A DNA stretch of 64,000 bases from Anaeromyxobacter sp. PSR-1 (lineage in GTDB: Bacteria; Myxococcota; Myxococcia; Myxococcales; Anaeromyxobacteraceae): contig NZ_BAZG01000001.1 of assembly GCF_000964525.1 (NCBI RefSeq), forward strand, positions 41,438-105,437, read 5' to 3'. The position numbers were made by a program, and so were the translations under genes. This document shows positions 11,452 to 20,499 of this stretch, in pieces (the stretch's first letter is position 1; each line of letters starts with the position of its first letter). The notes beneath the pieces are model-generated. The model had not been told where the DNA came from, did no database searches, and saw only the letters and a list, made by a program, of their open reading frames with translations.

Positions 11452-11949
11452 CTAGGGCGCCGGATCGGGGACCAGCGCGTCGCGGTGGATGCGCCACGCG
11501 CCGTCCGGCTGGAGCTTCCAGATGGTCAGGTAGCGGCCGGTGCGCGTGACCGGCGGCGCGTCGCCGGTCTGCACGGTCAGGCGGTTCGTCCCGAGCTCGT
11601 AGGCCGCGTCGCCCTCGACCTGCACCGAGGCGGTCGCGATGGTCACCTCCAGGAACCGTGCGGCCTGGAACCTCGCCGCGAACAGCGCCTGGATCGCGGG
11701 CCGCCCGGTGACGAAGCCCTCCTTCGCGGACGACATGTACACGGCGTCCTCCGTGAACAGCGAGGCGATCGCCGCCGCGTCCGCGCGCTTCATGGCGCCG
11801 CTGAAGCGCGCGAGGTTCTCCCCGATGGCGGCGCGCACCGCCGCCGGATCGCGCGGCGCGCCGGCGCCGGGACCTGCGTGGGCGCAGCCCGCGCCGGAGG
11901 AGGCGATGACCGACGCGACGAACCAGGACCGCAGCGTGCTCAGGCACAT
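11452..11949 (-). CDS. SnoaL/DUF4440-like lipoprotein (NTF2 fold)
   Basis: The 165-residue protein has an N-terminal signal MCLSTLRSWFVASVIASSGA leading to a lipobox cysteine (GAGCAHAG). The mature domain fits the cone-shaped NTF2/SnoaL fold: a first helix (AIGENLARFSGAMKRADAAA), then SLFTEDAVYMS, and later GRYLTIWKLQPDGAWRIHRD, a very typical DUF4440 ending. Such proteins bind or convert small ligands and are rarely understood. The ATG at 11949 has GGGAG just upstream and gives a signal peptide right at the N-terminus. It is divergent from the alkyl-sulfatase-like gene. Confidence 0.8.
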   Translation of the reverse strand: MCLSTLRSWFVASVIASSGAGCAHAGPGAGAPRDPAAVRAAIGENLARFSGAMKRADAAAIASLFTEDAVYMSSAKEGFVTGRPAIQALFAARFQAARFLEVTIATASVQVEGDAAYELGTNRLTVQTGDAPPVTRTGRYLTIWKLQPDGAWRIHRDALVPDPAP

Positions 11950-12202
11950 GATGGTCTCCCTTGGCGGGAATCCTCTTCGCGATGACGGACCGTGCAAGGC
12001 ACCTCGGGGGGCCTCATCGCGTTTCCCGCCCCCGCGTCCCTCCGTCGAGACGCGGTGCTCGCCGCCCCAGCCGCCTCCGAACGTCCTCGCCCACGCGGGG
12101 TCGCGTCCGCGGCGCGCAACCCAGCTCAGGTGCGCCGCGAAGGCGAATGGACCGGCGCCGGTGATCTCCTCAGCATCGCGCGGGGGGAGCACGGAGGGAT
12201 CC

Positions 12203-13786
12203 ATGATCACGAGACCACGGGCTGCCGTACTGCTGGCCATCGCCGCGACCGTGTCGGTTCCGGCGCTGGCGGCGACCAATCCCTACTACCTGGAGCCGGG
12301 CTGGATGTCCGACCCGCTCTTCACGGGCAGGGAGAAGTACTGCCCTCCCTACCCCGACGTGCTGCAGTGCCCCGGCGCCTGGTGGCGCGACACGGCCAAC
12401 CAGAACCTGCTGTCGCAGCACACCGTGGACGAGTTCGACCGGCGCATCGACCTCGTCTACGCGACCCCGCCCGTGCCCGGCGAGACGCCGTGCTGGACCG
12501 ACCCCGCGGGCAACGAGCACTTCTGCTCGGGGTTCGAGGTGTACGTCTGGCGCGGGGGCTCGCCCTCGAACGTGGTCCTCGTCACGACGCGGTACGCCTA
12601 CCTGATCGTCGGCTGCGGCGGGGGCGACGGCGCCGCGGGCGACGTCAGGACGGAGATGTTCCGCTTCTTCTCCACGCATCCGACGCGGCTGTCCAGCCGC
12701 AGGCTCGCGGGCGTCGTCCTGCCCGCGGCGCTCCCGCAGTACGACTGGGGCTGCTCGACCTGGACGGCCGGCACCGCGAACGTCGGCGTGTACGCCGCGG
12801 CGAGCTACGCGTCGGAGCTGGAGCGTGAGCGCCTCCTCGTCGACGAGCTCACGAGGCGGCGCCGCTACGCGTACGGCGCCGGTCCGACCTGGGGCGCGGA
12901 CGGCAAGATCGGTGCCGGGTCGGCCCGGAACGCCGCCTGGATGCCGCCGGAGGCCGCCGCTGAGCCGACGGCGTTCATCTCGACGGCGACGCCCATCCTG
13001 CTGCAGCCGCCCGCCGTGACGGTGCAGCTCATCCCGACGGGCCGCGGTCACGCCGACCTCCTGACGTACATCCCCGCAGCGAGCCTCCTCGTCGCCGGGG
13101 ACATGGGCACGTACCTCCCGGACGCCGGCACCATCGCGGAGCAGCCCGTCTCGGTGACCGCCTGGATCGACGCGCTGGAGGAGCTGCGCCTGCTCGCGCC
13201 CGACGTCCTCGTGCCCTTGCAGGGTGGGCCGACCGTCGGCGCCGAGGCGGTGCTCGCGAGGTTCGTCGCCCAGAAGGCGGCGCTCGTGCACCTGCGGGAC
13301 CGGACCCTGGAGCTGGCGAACGCCGGCACTCCGCTGGAGGAGATCGTCGCCGCGATCACGCTGCCGGAGGAGCTCGCCGGCCGTCCGGAGCTCGAGGAGT
13401 TCGCCGGGACGATCCCGTTCCTCGTCCGCTCCGTCTTCCACGAGCGCCTGGGCTGGTTCGGCGGCGCGCCCGTCGAGCTCACCACCACGCTGACCGAGCT
13501 TCACCAGGCCCAGATCCTGGTGGGGCTCGCCGGCAACATGGACACGCTGCTGACGCGGGCGCGCAAGGCCGAGCTCGCGGCGCAGACCCTGGCCCAGGCC
13601 GAGGAGGCGCTGTTCCTCGCGAGCGCGGCGTACCGGTACGCGCGCGACGTGAACACGAGCTACCTGACCGACGCCACCGCGGTCTACGCCCAGGCGCTGA
13701 GGAAGGTGGCCTACATGCAGAAGAGCGCGCACGTCAGGAACTACCACCTGTGCAAGGCGCTCCAGATCGAGGGGCACATGTACTAG
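12203..13786 (+). CDS. Secreted alkyl-sulfatase-family protein with the metal site lost
   Basis: The 527-residue protein starts with a Sec signal (MITRPRAAVLLAIAATVSVP then ALAATNP) after GGAGGGAT. Its overall order follows SdsA1/YjcS-type alkyl sulfatases: a beta-lactamase-like half, a helical dimerisation segment (ERERLLVDELTRRRRYAYG), a second MBL part and the C-terminal tail (SAHVRNYHLCKALQIEG resembles the W-R-N-x-Y-L-x-G-A ending). The metal-binding signatures are gone. The place of T-H-S-H-x-D-H reads VLPAALPQYDWGCS, and the later H-H-W-P-x-W-G block reads QGGPTVG. Cysteines are frequent in the N-terminal third. It is therefore probably a periplasmic non-enzymatic or re-purposed homologue. 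Confidence 0.7.
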   Translation: MITRPRAAVLLAIAATVSVPALAATNPYYLEPGWMSDPLFTGREKYCPPYPDVLQCPGAWWRDTANQNLLSQHTVDEFDRRIDLVYATPPVPGETPCWTDPAGNEHFCSGFEVYVWRGGSPSNVVLVTTRYAYLIVGCGGGDGAAGDVRTEMFRFFSTHPTRLSSRRLAGVVLPAALPQYDWGCSTWTAGTANVGVYAAASYASELERERLLVDELTRRRRYAYGAGPTWGADGKIGAGSARNAAWMPPEAAAEPTAFISTATPILLQPPAVTVQLIPTGRGHADLLTYIPAASLLVAGDMGTYLPDAGTIAEQPVSVTAWIDALEELRLLAPDVLVPLQGGPTVGAEAVLARFVAQKAALVHLRDRTLELANAGTPLEEIVAAITLPEELAGRPELEEFAGTIPFLVRSVFHERLGWFGGAPVELTTTLTELHQAQILVGLAGNMDTLLTRARKAELAAQTLAQAEEALFLASAAYRYARDVNTSYLTDATAVYAQALRKVAYMQKSAHVRNYHLCKALQIEGHMY

Positions 13787-13833
13787 CCGTCGGCGTCCCC
13801 GCGGCGAGCGGTCCGGGGGTCGCCGCGGGGGCC

Positions 13834-14055
13834 TCACTCCCGGTCGGAGGGCAAGAGCCTTGCGACCGCGAGGCAGCCAAGGCCGACCAGGATCAGGAGG
13901 AGGCCAGGCCGAGCGAACGCGCCGGTGCTGGCGACCCGCGCGAAGAGGCCCTGGGTGAAGACCTTCGGGTTCGTGATGGGGAACGGCAGCGCCATCGCGC
14001 CGACCGCCGCGACGCAGGTCCCCACGATGATCAGGGTGGTCTTCGCGCGCCCCAC
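13834..14055 (-). CDS. Small two-helix membrane protein, hypothetical
   Basis: A 73-residue protein if the GTG at 14055 is used (VGRAKTTLIIVGTCVAAVGA). There are two hydrophobic segments (about residues 7-23 and 50-66) separated by a polar loop with PFPITNPKVFTQG. It ends LLPSDRE. The frame continues upstream to a TTG at 14133 without a good ribosome binding site, so the N-terminus is uncertain. No function can be assigned. Confidence 0.5.
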   Translation of the reverse strand: MGRAKTTLIIVGTCVAAVGAMALPFPITNPKVFTQGLFARVASTGAFARPGLLLILVGLGCLAVARLLPSDRE

Positions 14056-14189
14056 GGGCTGACCATACCATCCGTGCACCGACGCCGCGAGGCCCGCGCC
14101 CGTCGGGCCGCGGCCGGTCGGGCGACCCCGCAATCCCGGGCCTGCTCCACCACTGACCGTGAGGCATACTTTCCGTCCCAGGGGGGAGC

Positions 14190-15314
14190 ATGAACGCGGT
14201 TCGGGGACGGAGCCTCGCTCGCGCCGGCGCGGCGCGATGGCGCTGGCGGAGCCGTGGAGCTGTCCGGCGCCGGGCGGCGGCGCCGCGGACCGCGCTGGCG
14301 AGCGCGCTCGTCGCCCTCACGGCCTGCGCCGCCCACTTCCCGCGGGTGGACGAGCCGACGGTCGATCTCGAGCCCCTCACCGTCGGGGTCCCGCTCGCCA
14401 GCGATCAGCTGTTCGAGGCCCAGCTGCCGCTGCACCTGTTCCTCTACGACGGGCTGGACCGCCGCCGCCTCATGAACGACGGCGGGCTCGGCCTGGCCCT
14501 GACGTTCTCGTTCATCGGCACGCTGCGCATGGAGACCTCGCAGTCCACGCCGATCCGGCCGCCGTCGTACCTGCCGCGCCTGCGCCTGCAGCTCGTCGAC
14601 GTCCTCCCGCTCGCCTCGAGCGGCGCGACCCGCGCCGATCGCCTCCTGGTGTCGGTCGGGCTGATCGCCGCGCACCACTCCAACGGGCAGAAGGGCTGCG
14701 CGCTCCGCGACGGCGCGCTGCTGCCCGGCGCCACGTCGGACTTCGACTGCGGATGGCCGCCCGGTGTGCCCCCGTCCAACGAGCTGAACCTCGACAGCGG
14801 GAGCTTCACCGAGCACGTCCTCGGCGCCGAGCTCCTCCTCCGCTGGCTCTCCTTCCCGGCGAGCGGCGGCGCTTCTCGCGGCGGAGTCACCACCAAGCTC
14901 GGCTTCGACTGGAACGTCCCGTGCTCGTTCTCCGGGTGCATCGAGCCGGCCATGCGCCACCGCCATGGAGAGACCGCGATCCGGTGGCTGGCCTCCGGCG
15001 AGCTCGAGATCACGGGACGGCACCGAGCCATCCCGCTCCGCCGCCGGATGGCCTCGGACGCCCGGCTCCGGCTCACCGCATCGGGCGCGGTCCACCTGGG
15101 CTTCGGGCGAGGCCATTCGCCGTACGGCGACGCCGCCTTCGATCTCGCCTACGTGACGCACTTCGATCACGGAGGCAGCGGGGGACCGTTCGTGCGGTAC
15201 CACCGCGGCCACGATCCGCTCAACATCCGGTTCGAGGAGCGCTGGGACGTCTGGATGATCGGGTACCTGGTCGAGTTCACGGCGCCGCTCGTGCTGGACG
15301 GGCCGGGCGCTTGA
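14190..15314 (+). CDS. Outer-membrane lipoprotein, possibly phospholipase A1 (PldA)-like
   Basis: The 374-residue protein starts at an ATG directly after GGGGGGAGC. It has a very basic N-terminus and a lipobox-like LVALTACAAH (Cys46). The rest alternates short hydrophobic strands and turns, as in an outer-membrane beta barrel. The segment GLIAAHHSNGQKG (H162, S164, N165, G166) resembles the catalytic H-x-S-N-G block of outer-membrane phospholipase A, and a later NLDSGSFTEHVLGAELLLRW would be the next strand. Family assignment rests on this motif alone. A plain hypothetical barrel is the alternative. Confidence 0.55.
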   Translation: MNAVRGRSLARAGAARWRWRSRGAVRRRAAAPRTALASALVALTACAAHFPRVDEPTVDLEPLTVGVPLASDQLFEAQLPLHLFLYDGLDRRRLMNDGGLGLALTFSFIGTLRMETSQSTPIRPPSYLPRLRLQLVDVLPLASSGATRADRLLVSVGLIAAHHSNGQKGCALRDGALLPGATSDFDCGWPPGVPPSNELNLDSGSFTEHVLGAELLLRWLSFPASGGASRGGVTTKLGFDWNVPCSFSGCIEPAMRHRHGETAIRWLASGELEITGRHRAIPLRRRMASDARLRLTASGAVHLGFGRGHSPYGDAAFDLAYVTHFDHGGSGGPFVRYHRGHDPLNIRFEERWDVWMIGYLVEFTAPLVLDGPGA

Positions 15315-15514
15315 CCGCACGCGCGCGTCAACAAGCCGCAGGGAGGCGGGCGGGAAGCCAGAGATGGCGCCGGCCACCTCGGCCATGATGCCCGCGGGGC
15401 GGCGCGCCGGCGCGCCTCCGGGAGCGGACCAGCGATGGCGCCGATTCGCTGCCACGGCGGCGCCCACGGCCGGCGAGCGGCGAACAGGTCGGGACCGACC
15501 GAGCGGGGGACGCC

Positions 15515-16459
15515 GTGGAACACGCGATCTGGGAATGGGCCGCCTTCGGCGGCTTCGTGCTGGTGATGCTCGCGCTGGACCTGGGCGTCTTCCACCGGAA
15601 GGATCACGCCGTCGGGCCACGCGAGGCGCTCGCGTGGTCGCTGCTCTGGATCGCCCTCGCCCTCGGCTTCGGCGCATACGTGTGGCAGCGCCACGGCGCC
15701 GACAGCGGCCTCGAGTACCTGACCGGCTACGTCATCGAGAAGTCGCTCTCGGTGGACAACATCTTCGTGTTCGTCGTGATCTTCGGCGCGCTCGGGATCC
15801 CGGCCCTGTACCAGCACCGGGTCCTGTTCTGGGGCATCCTCTCCGCCCTGGTGCTCCGCGGCGCGATGATCGCGGCCGGCGCCGCGCTCCTCGAGCGCTT
15901 CCACTGGATCATCTATGTCTTCGGCGGCTTCCTGGTCCTCACCGGCGTGAAGCTCTTCCTCGCGCGCGGTGGGGTGTCTCACCCGGAGCAGAGCGCCGTC
16001 TTCCGCGTGCTGAAGCGCGTGGTCCCGGCCACCCCTCGCCTCGACGGCAACCGCTTCTTCACCGTCGAGGGCGGCAAGCGCGTCGCCACCCCGCTCTTCT
16101 TCGCGCTGGCCCTCATCGAGTTCACCGACGTCGTGTTCGCCGTGGATTCCATCCCGGCCATCTTCGCGATCACGCGCGACCCGTTCATCGTGTTCACCTC
16201 GAACATCTTCGCCATCCTGGGGCTCAGGTCGCTGTACTTCCTGCTGGCCAGCTTCGTGGAGCGGTTCACGTACCTGAAGCCCTCGCTGGCGGCCGTCCTG
16301 GTGTTCGTCGGCGCGAAGATGGCGCTGGTGGACTTCGTCAAGGTCCACCCCGCCGTCTCGCTCGGCGTGGTCACGCTGATCCTGGCGACCGGCGTCGTCG
16401 CGAGCCTGGTCGTCACCCGGCGCAGCGCGGCCGCCCCCCGCGGCAGCGCGGGGACGTAG
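15515..16459 (+). CDS. TerC family integral membrane protein (Alx-like)
   Basis: The 314-residue protein has about nine hydrophobic helices. The family signature is present twice: EKSLSVDNIFVFVVIF near residue 75 and ALIEFTDVVFAVDSIPA near residue 195. The acidic residues inside these helices are thought to bind metal ions. TerC/Alx proteins are implicated in tellurite resistance, manganese export and metal loading of exported proteins. I looked for a yybP-ykoY manganese riboswitch in the 200-base leader and could not recognise one. The gene stands alone. Confidence 0.92.
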   Translation: MEHAIWEWAAFGGFVLVMLALDLGVFHRKDHAVGPREALAWSLLWIALALGFGAYVWQRHGADSGLEYLTGYVIEKSLSVDNIFVFVVIFGALGIPALYQHRVLFWGILSALVLRGAMIAAGAALLERFHWIIYVFGGFLVLTGVKLFLARGGVSHPEQSAVFRVLKRVVPATPRLDGNRFFTVEGGKRVATPLFFALALIEFTDVVFAVDSIPAIFAITRDPFIVFTSNIFAILGLRSLYFLLASFVERFTYLKPSLAAVLVFVGAKMALVDFVKVHPAVSLGVVTLILATGVVASLVVTRRSAAAPRGSAGT

Positions 16460-16486
16460 TCCCCGAGCCGTCGCGCGGAACGCGGC

Positions 16487-18613
16487 TCACGCCCCGGCGT
16501 GCACCTCGGGGCGGGCCGCGGGCGGCGCGCCCTCGCGCGCGGGCGGGCTCGCCGGCTCCCTGCCCCGCCAGCGGCCGCGCGCGGCGAGGGCGAGCGCGCG
16601 AACGCGGCCGATGTCCTCGTCGCTGAACGGCCCGTTCACGCCGGAGATCGCCGCCAGCCGCATGCCGTGCTTGAGGCCGAGCTTGTAGATCTCCTTCACC
16701 TTCTCCCACTCGATGTTGCGGCCGACGGTGTAGCTCTCGAACCGGCCCTCCAGCGCGAGGACGATCGTCTCCGCCAGGCAGGCGTACACGACGCCGTCCG
16801 GCAGGCCGATGTCGCGCATGCGCACGCCGCCGGGCAGCTGGATCTCGCCCGATTCGACCACGAGCACGTCCGGGCGCTTCGCCACCTCCGACGCCGGCAG
16901 GTCGAGCGGCCGCGCCACGTCCGTGATCACGCAGCCGGGCTTCACCTTCATGATGTCGAGGACCTTCTTGCCGGCGCCGGACGTGGCCGTGACCACGAGG
17001 TCCATGTCCCGCAGGTTCTCGTCCGCCTTGCTCGACAGGTGCACGCCTGCGTCGGGCGTGTCCGCCAGGATCGTCTCGCGCAGCGTGAGCAGCTTCCCGA
17101 TCTCGGGCGAGACGAGGTAGACGTCGTCGAAGGACATGGCGAGGAGCCGCGCGCAGGCCGAGCCGATCGCCCCGGTCGCCCCCACCACCATCGCCTTGCC
17201 GGCGACCCGGCCGTCCTCGCTCCGCGAGAGGAGCCCCAGGCGCTTCACGCCGTCGGCGGCGGCCCAGAGCGCCGCGGACGCGCTGTAGCTGTTCCCGGTG
17301 GTGATGGGGATGCCGGCGCGCTTCGCGACGGTCACGCCCGCGTCGCCCACCACCTTGGTGAACGCGCCGAGGCCCATGATCTGGGCGCCGAGCCCCTCCG
17401 CGATCTTCGCCGCGGCGAGCAGGCGCCGGTAGGTGAACTCGGGGCTGTGCGCCAGCAGCTCCTTCGGCGTGCCGCCCACGGTGATGAGCCAGCCCTCCGC
17501 CTCGGTGCCGGTCGGCGACCGGATGCCGGTGATCTTCGAGTACACGAACGGCGGCGAGTAGGCGATGAGCTTCTCGACCGCGGGGAGCACGACAGAGGGC
17601 GCGATGCGCGACACCAGCTCCACCGGCTTCGCCGCCTTCAGGTACTCGCGCGACAGCGGGTGGATGACGAAGGCGAACCGGTTCACGCGCCGGGGCCTGC
17701 CGGACGGGAACAGGATGCGCGGCGCGAGCTTCATGTCGCCGAAGATCTCCAGGTACTCGTCGTGGAGCACGTCGTCGCGGCTCTGCCTGCCCAGGGCGGC
17801 GATGATCATGGCCTCGATGACGTTGAGGCCGACGACGCGCTCGAGCAGCTGCGGCGTGCGGTCGATGACGACGTCCACCCCCTGCTCCCCGAGCCGCTTC
17901 ACCTCCGCGTCGGGGATCGCCGAGGTGAGGACCATCTTGTGGTTCAGCGCGCCGCGTCCGACCGCGGCGAGGTCGTCGTGGGGCCCCACCAGGACGCTCG
18001 CGTCGCGGGCCGCCCTGCCGAGCACCAACCGCGTCCAGACGTCGCGAGCCGAGGCCGGCGCCTTCCCCCAGAGCCCCTGGAGCGGACGCTGCACGGGGGC
18101 CGTGAGCGCCGCGTACGCCTCGAGCTGCGCGACCGAGCCGAGGATCGCCGGGATCCCGAGCTGGAGCAGCGGGTCGGCGAAGCTCAGGTTGTGCGTGTAC
18201 TCGGACACCGCCTGCGCGATCGCGTAGTTCGCGAGCCCGGACAGGAAGAGCACCCGCGCGTTCGTGAAGCAACGCTGCTCGTGCGCCTGGATGTGCCGGA
18301 TGGCCCACTCGTCGAGGAAGCCGCGGAGGCGGGCGCCGGTGGTGACCGGCACCTCGCACACGGCCGCCTCGAGCTCGGCCGTGATGGGATCCTCCCACCG
18401 GCGCGTCCCCACGAGCAGGTGGTCGGAGACCAGGCCCAGGCCGATCGCGTCGCACTCGCCCTGCCAGCGCGCGAGCAGGTCGAGCGCCCTGCCGACGTCG
18501 TGGTCCACCCCGAAGCGTCGGAGCCTGAACTGCTGCCCCATGAACCGCGTGGTGTAGTCGTAGTCCCCGGCGCTCGCGCCGAGGCTGATGCTGACGACGT
18601 TCTTCGTTTGCAT
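16487..18613 (-). CDS. Long-chain acyl-ACP reductase-like protein with N-terminal extension
   Basis: In this 708-residue protein, residues about 311-700 align by eye with cyanobacterial fatty acyl-ACP reductase (AAR, about 340 residues): NRFAFVIHPLSREYL start, LGAFTK (near 415), TTGNSYSA, the NAD(P) motif VVGATGAIGSA (477-486), and YACLAETIVLALEGRFES with Cys612 in the place of the catalytic cysteine. AAR reduces acyl-ACP to fatty aldehyde. Residues 1-310 are not part of cyanobacterial AAR and match nothing I recognise. A divergent SDR gene at 18846 could act on the aldehyde. The ATG at 18613 lies just upstream of conserved sequence. Confidence 0.7.
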   Translation of the reverse strand: MQTKNVVSISLGASAGDYDYTTRFMGQQFRLRRFGVDHDVGRALDLLARWQGECDAIGLGLVSDHLLVGTRRWEDPITAELEAAVCEVPVTTGARLRGFLDEWAIRHIQAHEQRCFTNARVLFLSGLANYAIAQAVSEYTHNLSFADPLLQLGIPAILGSVAQLEAYAALTAPVQRPLQGLWGKAPASARDVWTRLVLGRAARDASVLVGPHDDLAAVGRGALNHKMVLTSAIPDAEVKRLGEQGVDVVIDRTPQLLERVVGLNVIEAMIIAALGRQSRDDVLHDEYLEIFGDMKLAPRILFPSGRPRRVNRFAFVIHPLSREYLKAAKPVELVSRIAPSVVLPAVEKLIAYSPPFVYSKITGIRSPTGTEAEGWLITVGGTPKELLAHSPEFTYRRLLAAAKIAEGLGAQIMGLGAFTKVVGDAGVTVAKRAGIPITTGNSYSASAALWAAADGVKRLGLLSRSEDGRVAGKAMVVGATGAIGSACARLLAMSFDDVYLVSPEIGKLLTLRETILADTPDAGVHLSSKADENLRDMDLVVTATSGAGKKVLDIMKVKPGCVITDVARPLDLPASEVAKRPDVLVVESGEIQLPGGVRMRDIGLPDGVVYACLAETIVLALEGRFESYTVGRNIEWEKVKEIYKLGLKHGMRLAAISGVNGPFSDEDIGRVRALALAARGRWRGREPASPPAREGAPPAARPEVHAGA

Positions 18614-18845
18614 GGTCCGCTCGCCGCAATGATGCGCCAGCCCGTGGGCACGTTCGCCGGCACGGGCGGGGCCGGTTCGAACCGGTCCCCTCGGGCTGGT
18701 GTGACCGACGAGCAGGACGATCGGCTGGCGGTGGCGCCGCGGCGCTCGCTCCGGGTCGCGTCTCTCCCTGGTCTGCGACCATCGGGCGCAGCCTCATCGA
18801 TCCACCCGAGGAGCAACGTCGGCGAGGACGAGCGGGGAGGTCGCC

Positions 18846-19706
18846 ATGAAGGCGTGGAAGGGGAAGCGCGTCCTCATCACGGGCGCCGCGGCCGGGATCG
18901 GCCGGGCGCTCGCCGAGCGGCTCGGCGCCCGCGGCGCCGAGCTGATCCTGACCGACCGGGACGAGGCGCCGCTGGCCGCGACCGCCGACGCGATCCGCGG
19001 GGCCGGGGCCATCGCGACGCACCACGTCCTCGACGTGACGAAGGGCGCCGCCATCCTGCAGGTGCGGGACGCCATCCACGCCAGCGGCGGGCCCATCGAC
19101 GTGCTGGTCAACAACGCCGGGGTGGTCTTCGGCGGCGCGTTCCTGGACGTCCCGCTCCAGAAGCACCTCGACACGTTCTCCGTGAACGTGCTCGGGCTGG
19201 TGTCGATGACGAACGCGTTCCTCGCCGACCTCGTCGGAAGGCCCCGCGCCCACCTCGTCAACGTGGCGAGCGCGGCGGGCCTCACGGCCGTGCCGTTCGC
19301 GAGCACCTACGCGTCGAGCAAGTGGGCCGTGGTCGGGTTCTCCGAGTCGATCCGGCTGGAGCTCGCGCGCCTGGGGCACCGCCACGTGCACGTGACGACG
19401 GTCTGCCCGCTGTACGTCTCGACCGGCCTCTTCGAAGGGGCCCGGCCGCCGCTGTTCACGTCGATGCTCACCGCGGCGCAGCTCGCGGACGAGATCGTCG
19501 CGGGCGTCGAGCGGGACGACGTCTTCGTCCGCACGCCCTGGCTCGTGAAGCTCGTGCCGTTCCTGAACGGCGTCCTCCCCACCTGGCTCGCCGACGCGCT
19601 GTCCACCGCGCTCGGCGCCGCGGGCAGCATGGAGCAGTGGACCGGACGCACCCCGGAGGCGCCGAAGGCGCCCGGGCGCCGGGCCACCGCCCGGCGCTCG
19701 CGCTGA
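18846..19706 (+). CDS. Short-chain dehydrogenase/reductase (SDR)
   Basis: The 286-residue classical SDR has the cofactor motif TGAAAGIGRAL (T-G-x3-G-x-G), an NNAG motif (LVNNAGVVFGG) and an active-site set with serine in NVASAAG and YASSK as Y-x-x-x-K. GGGGAGG precedes the ATG. It most likely oxidises or reduces a hydrophobic alcohol/aldehyde or ketone with NAD(P)H. The C-terminal region (WLVKLVPFLNGVLPTWLAD) is hydrophobic and may touch the membrane, as in retinol-dehydrogenase-like SDRs. Divergent placement from the acyl-ACP-reductase-like gene suggests fatty aldehyde/alcohol metabolism; this is inference. Confidence 0.88.
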   Translation: MKAWKGKRVLITGAAAGIGRALAERLGARGAELILTDRDEAPLAATADAIRGAGAIATHHVLDVTKGAAILQVRDAIHASGGPIDVLVNNAGVVFGGAFLDVPLQKHLDTFSVNVLGLVSMTNAFLADLVGRPRAHLVNVASAAGLTAVPFASTYASSKWAVVGFSESIRLELARLGHRHVHVTTVCPLYVSTGLFEGARPPLFTSMLTAAQLADEIVAGVERDDVFVRTPWLVKLVPFLNGVLPTWLADALSTALGAAGSMEQWTGRTPEAPKAPGRRATARRSR

Positions 19707-19818
19707 GGCAGTCGCGCGCGTGCAGCGCCCTCGGCGTGGACCATCTCGGGTTCACGGACAGAGACGTCTTGCCGCTGCGGCGGGGGTCGGCTAGGAGGGG
19801 CGTGACCGAAAGGAACGC

Positions 19819-20358
19819 ATGAGCCGCTACCTGGTGCTGCTTCGCGGGATCAACGTCGGCGGCAAGAACCTCATCGGCATGCCCGCCCTGAAGGCGGCGT
19901 TCGAGGCCGACGGGTTCTCCGAGGTCGCGACGTACATCCAGAGCGGCAACGTCCTCGTCTCGACCTCGGAGCGCGGCGCCACCCTCGTCCCGCGCATCGA
20001 GGCGATGCTCTCGAGCGCGTTCGACTACCCCGCCAGCGTGGTCGTGCTCTCCCGCGCGCAGCTTCGCCGGGTGGTGGAGCACGCGCCCGATGGCTTCGGC
20101 ACGCGGCCCGAGCGCTTCCGCTACGACGCCATCTTCCTGAAGGCGCCGCTGTCGCCCGCCCAGGCGGTCGAGCGCGTCCCGGTGAACCCCGAGGTCGACG
20201 AGGTCACCGCCGGCCCCGGGGTCCTCTACTTCTCCCGGCTCATCGCGAAGGCGTCGCAGAGCCGCATGAGCCGGGTCATCGGGCAGCCGACCTACAAGCA
20301 GATGACGATCCGCAACTGGAACACCACGACGCGGCTGCACGAGCTGATGGGCGAGTGA
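19819..20358 (+). CDS. DUF1697 family protein
   Basis: The 179-residue protein has the typical DUF1697 opening YLVLLRGINVGGKNLIGMP and the following ALKAAFEADGFSEVATYIQSGNVLV, a signature of the family. The C-terminus NWNTTTRLHELM also matches. It is a cytoplasmic single-domain protein of usual length whose biochemical role is not known. AAAGGA precedes the ATG. Confidence 0.93.
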   Translation: MSRYLVLLRGINVGGKNLIGMPALKAAFEADGFSEVATYIQSGNVLVSTSERGATLVPRIEAMLSSAFDYPASVVVLSRAQLRRVVEHAPDGFGTRPERFRYDAIFLKAPLSPAQAVERVPVNPEVDEVTAGPGVLYFSRLIAKASQSRMSRVIGQPTYKQMTIRNWNTTTRLHELMGE

Positions 20359-20499
20359 GACCTGGCGCCTCGTCCCGCGGTTGGCCGTGCCCGGTCGCGC
20401 ATGCGATGCTGATCGAGGATGGACCGGGTGACCGTCCTGGCGCTGAGCCGGCCGAGGTCGCGCCGCCGCTCGTCGTTCCCGCTGTCCGTGGAGGTTCAC

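Noticed and set aside
15315..15514. Manganese (yybP-ykoY) riboswitch ahead of the TerC gene
   Set aside because: TerC/Alx genes often have one, but I could not find the conserved aptamer core in the 200-base leader.
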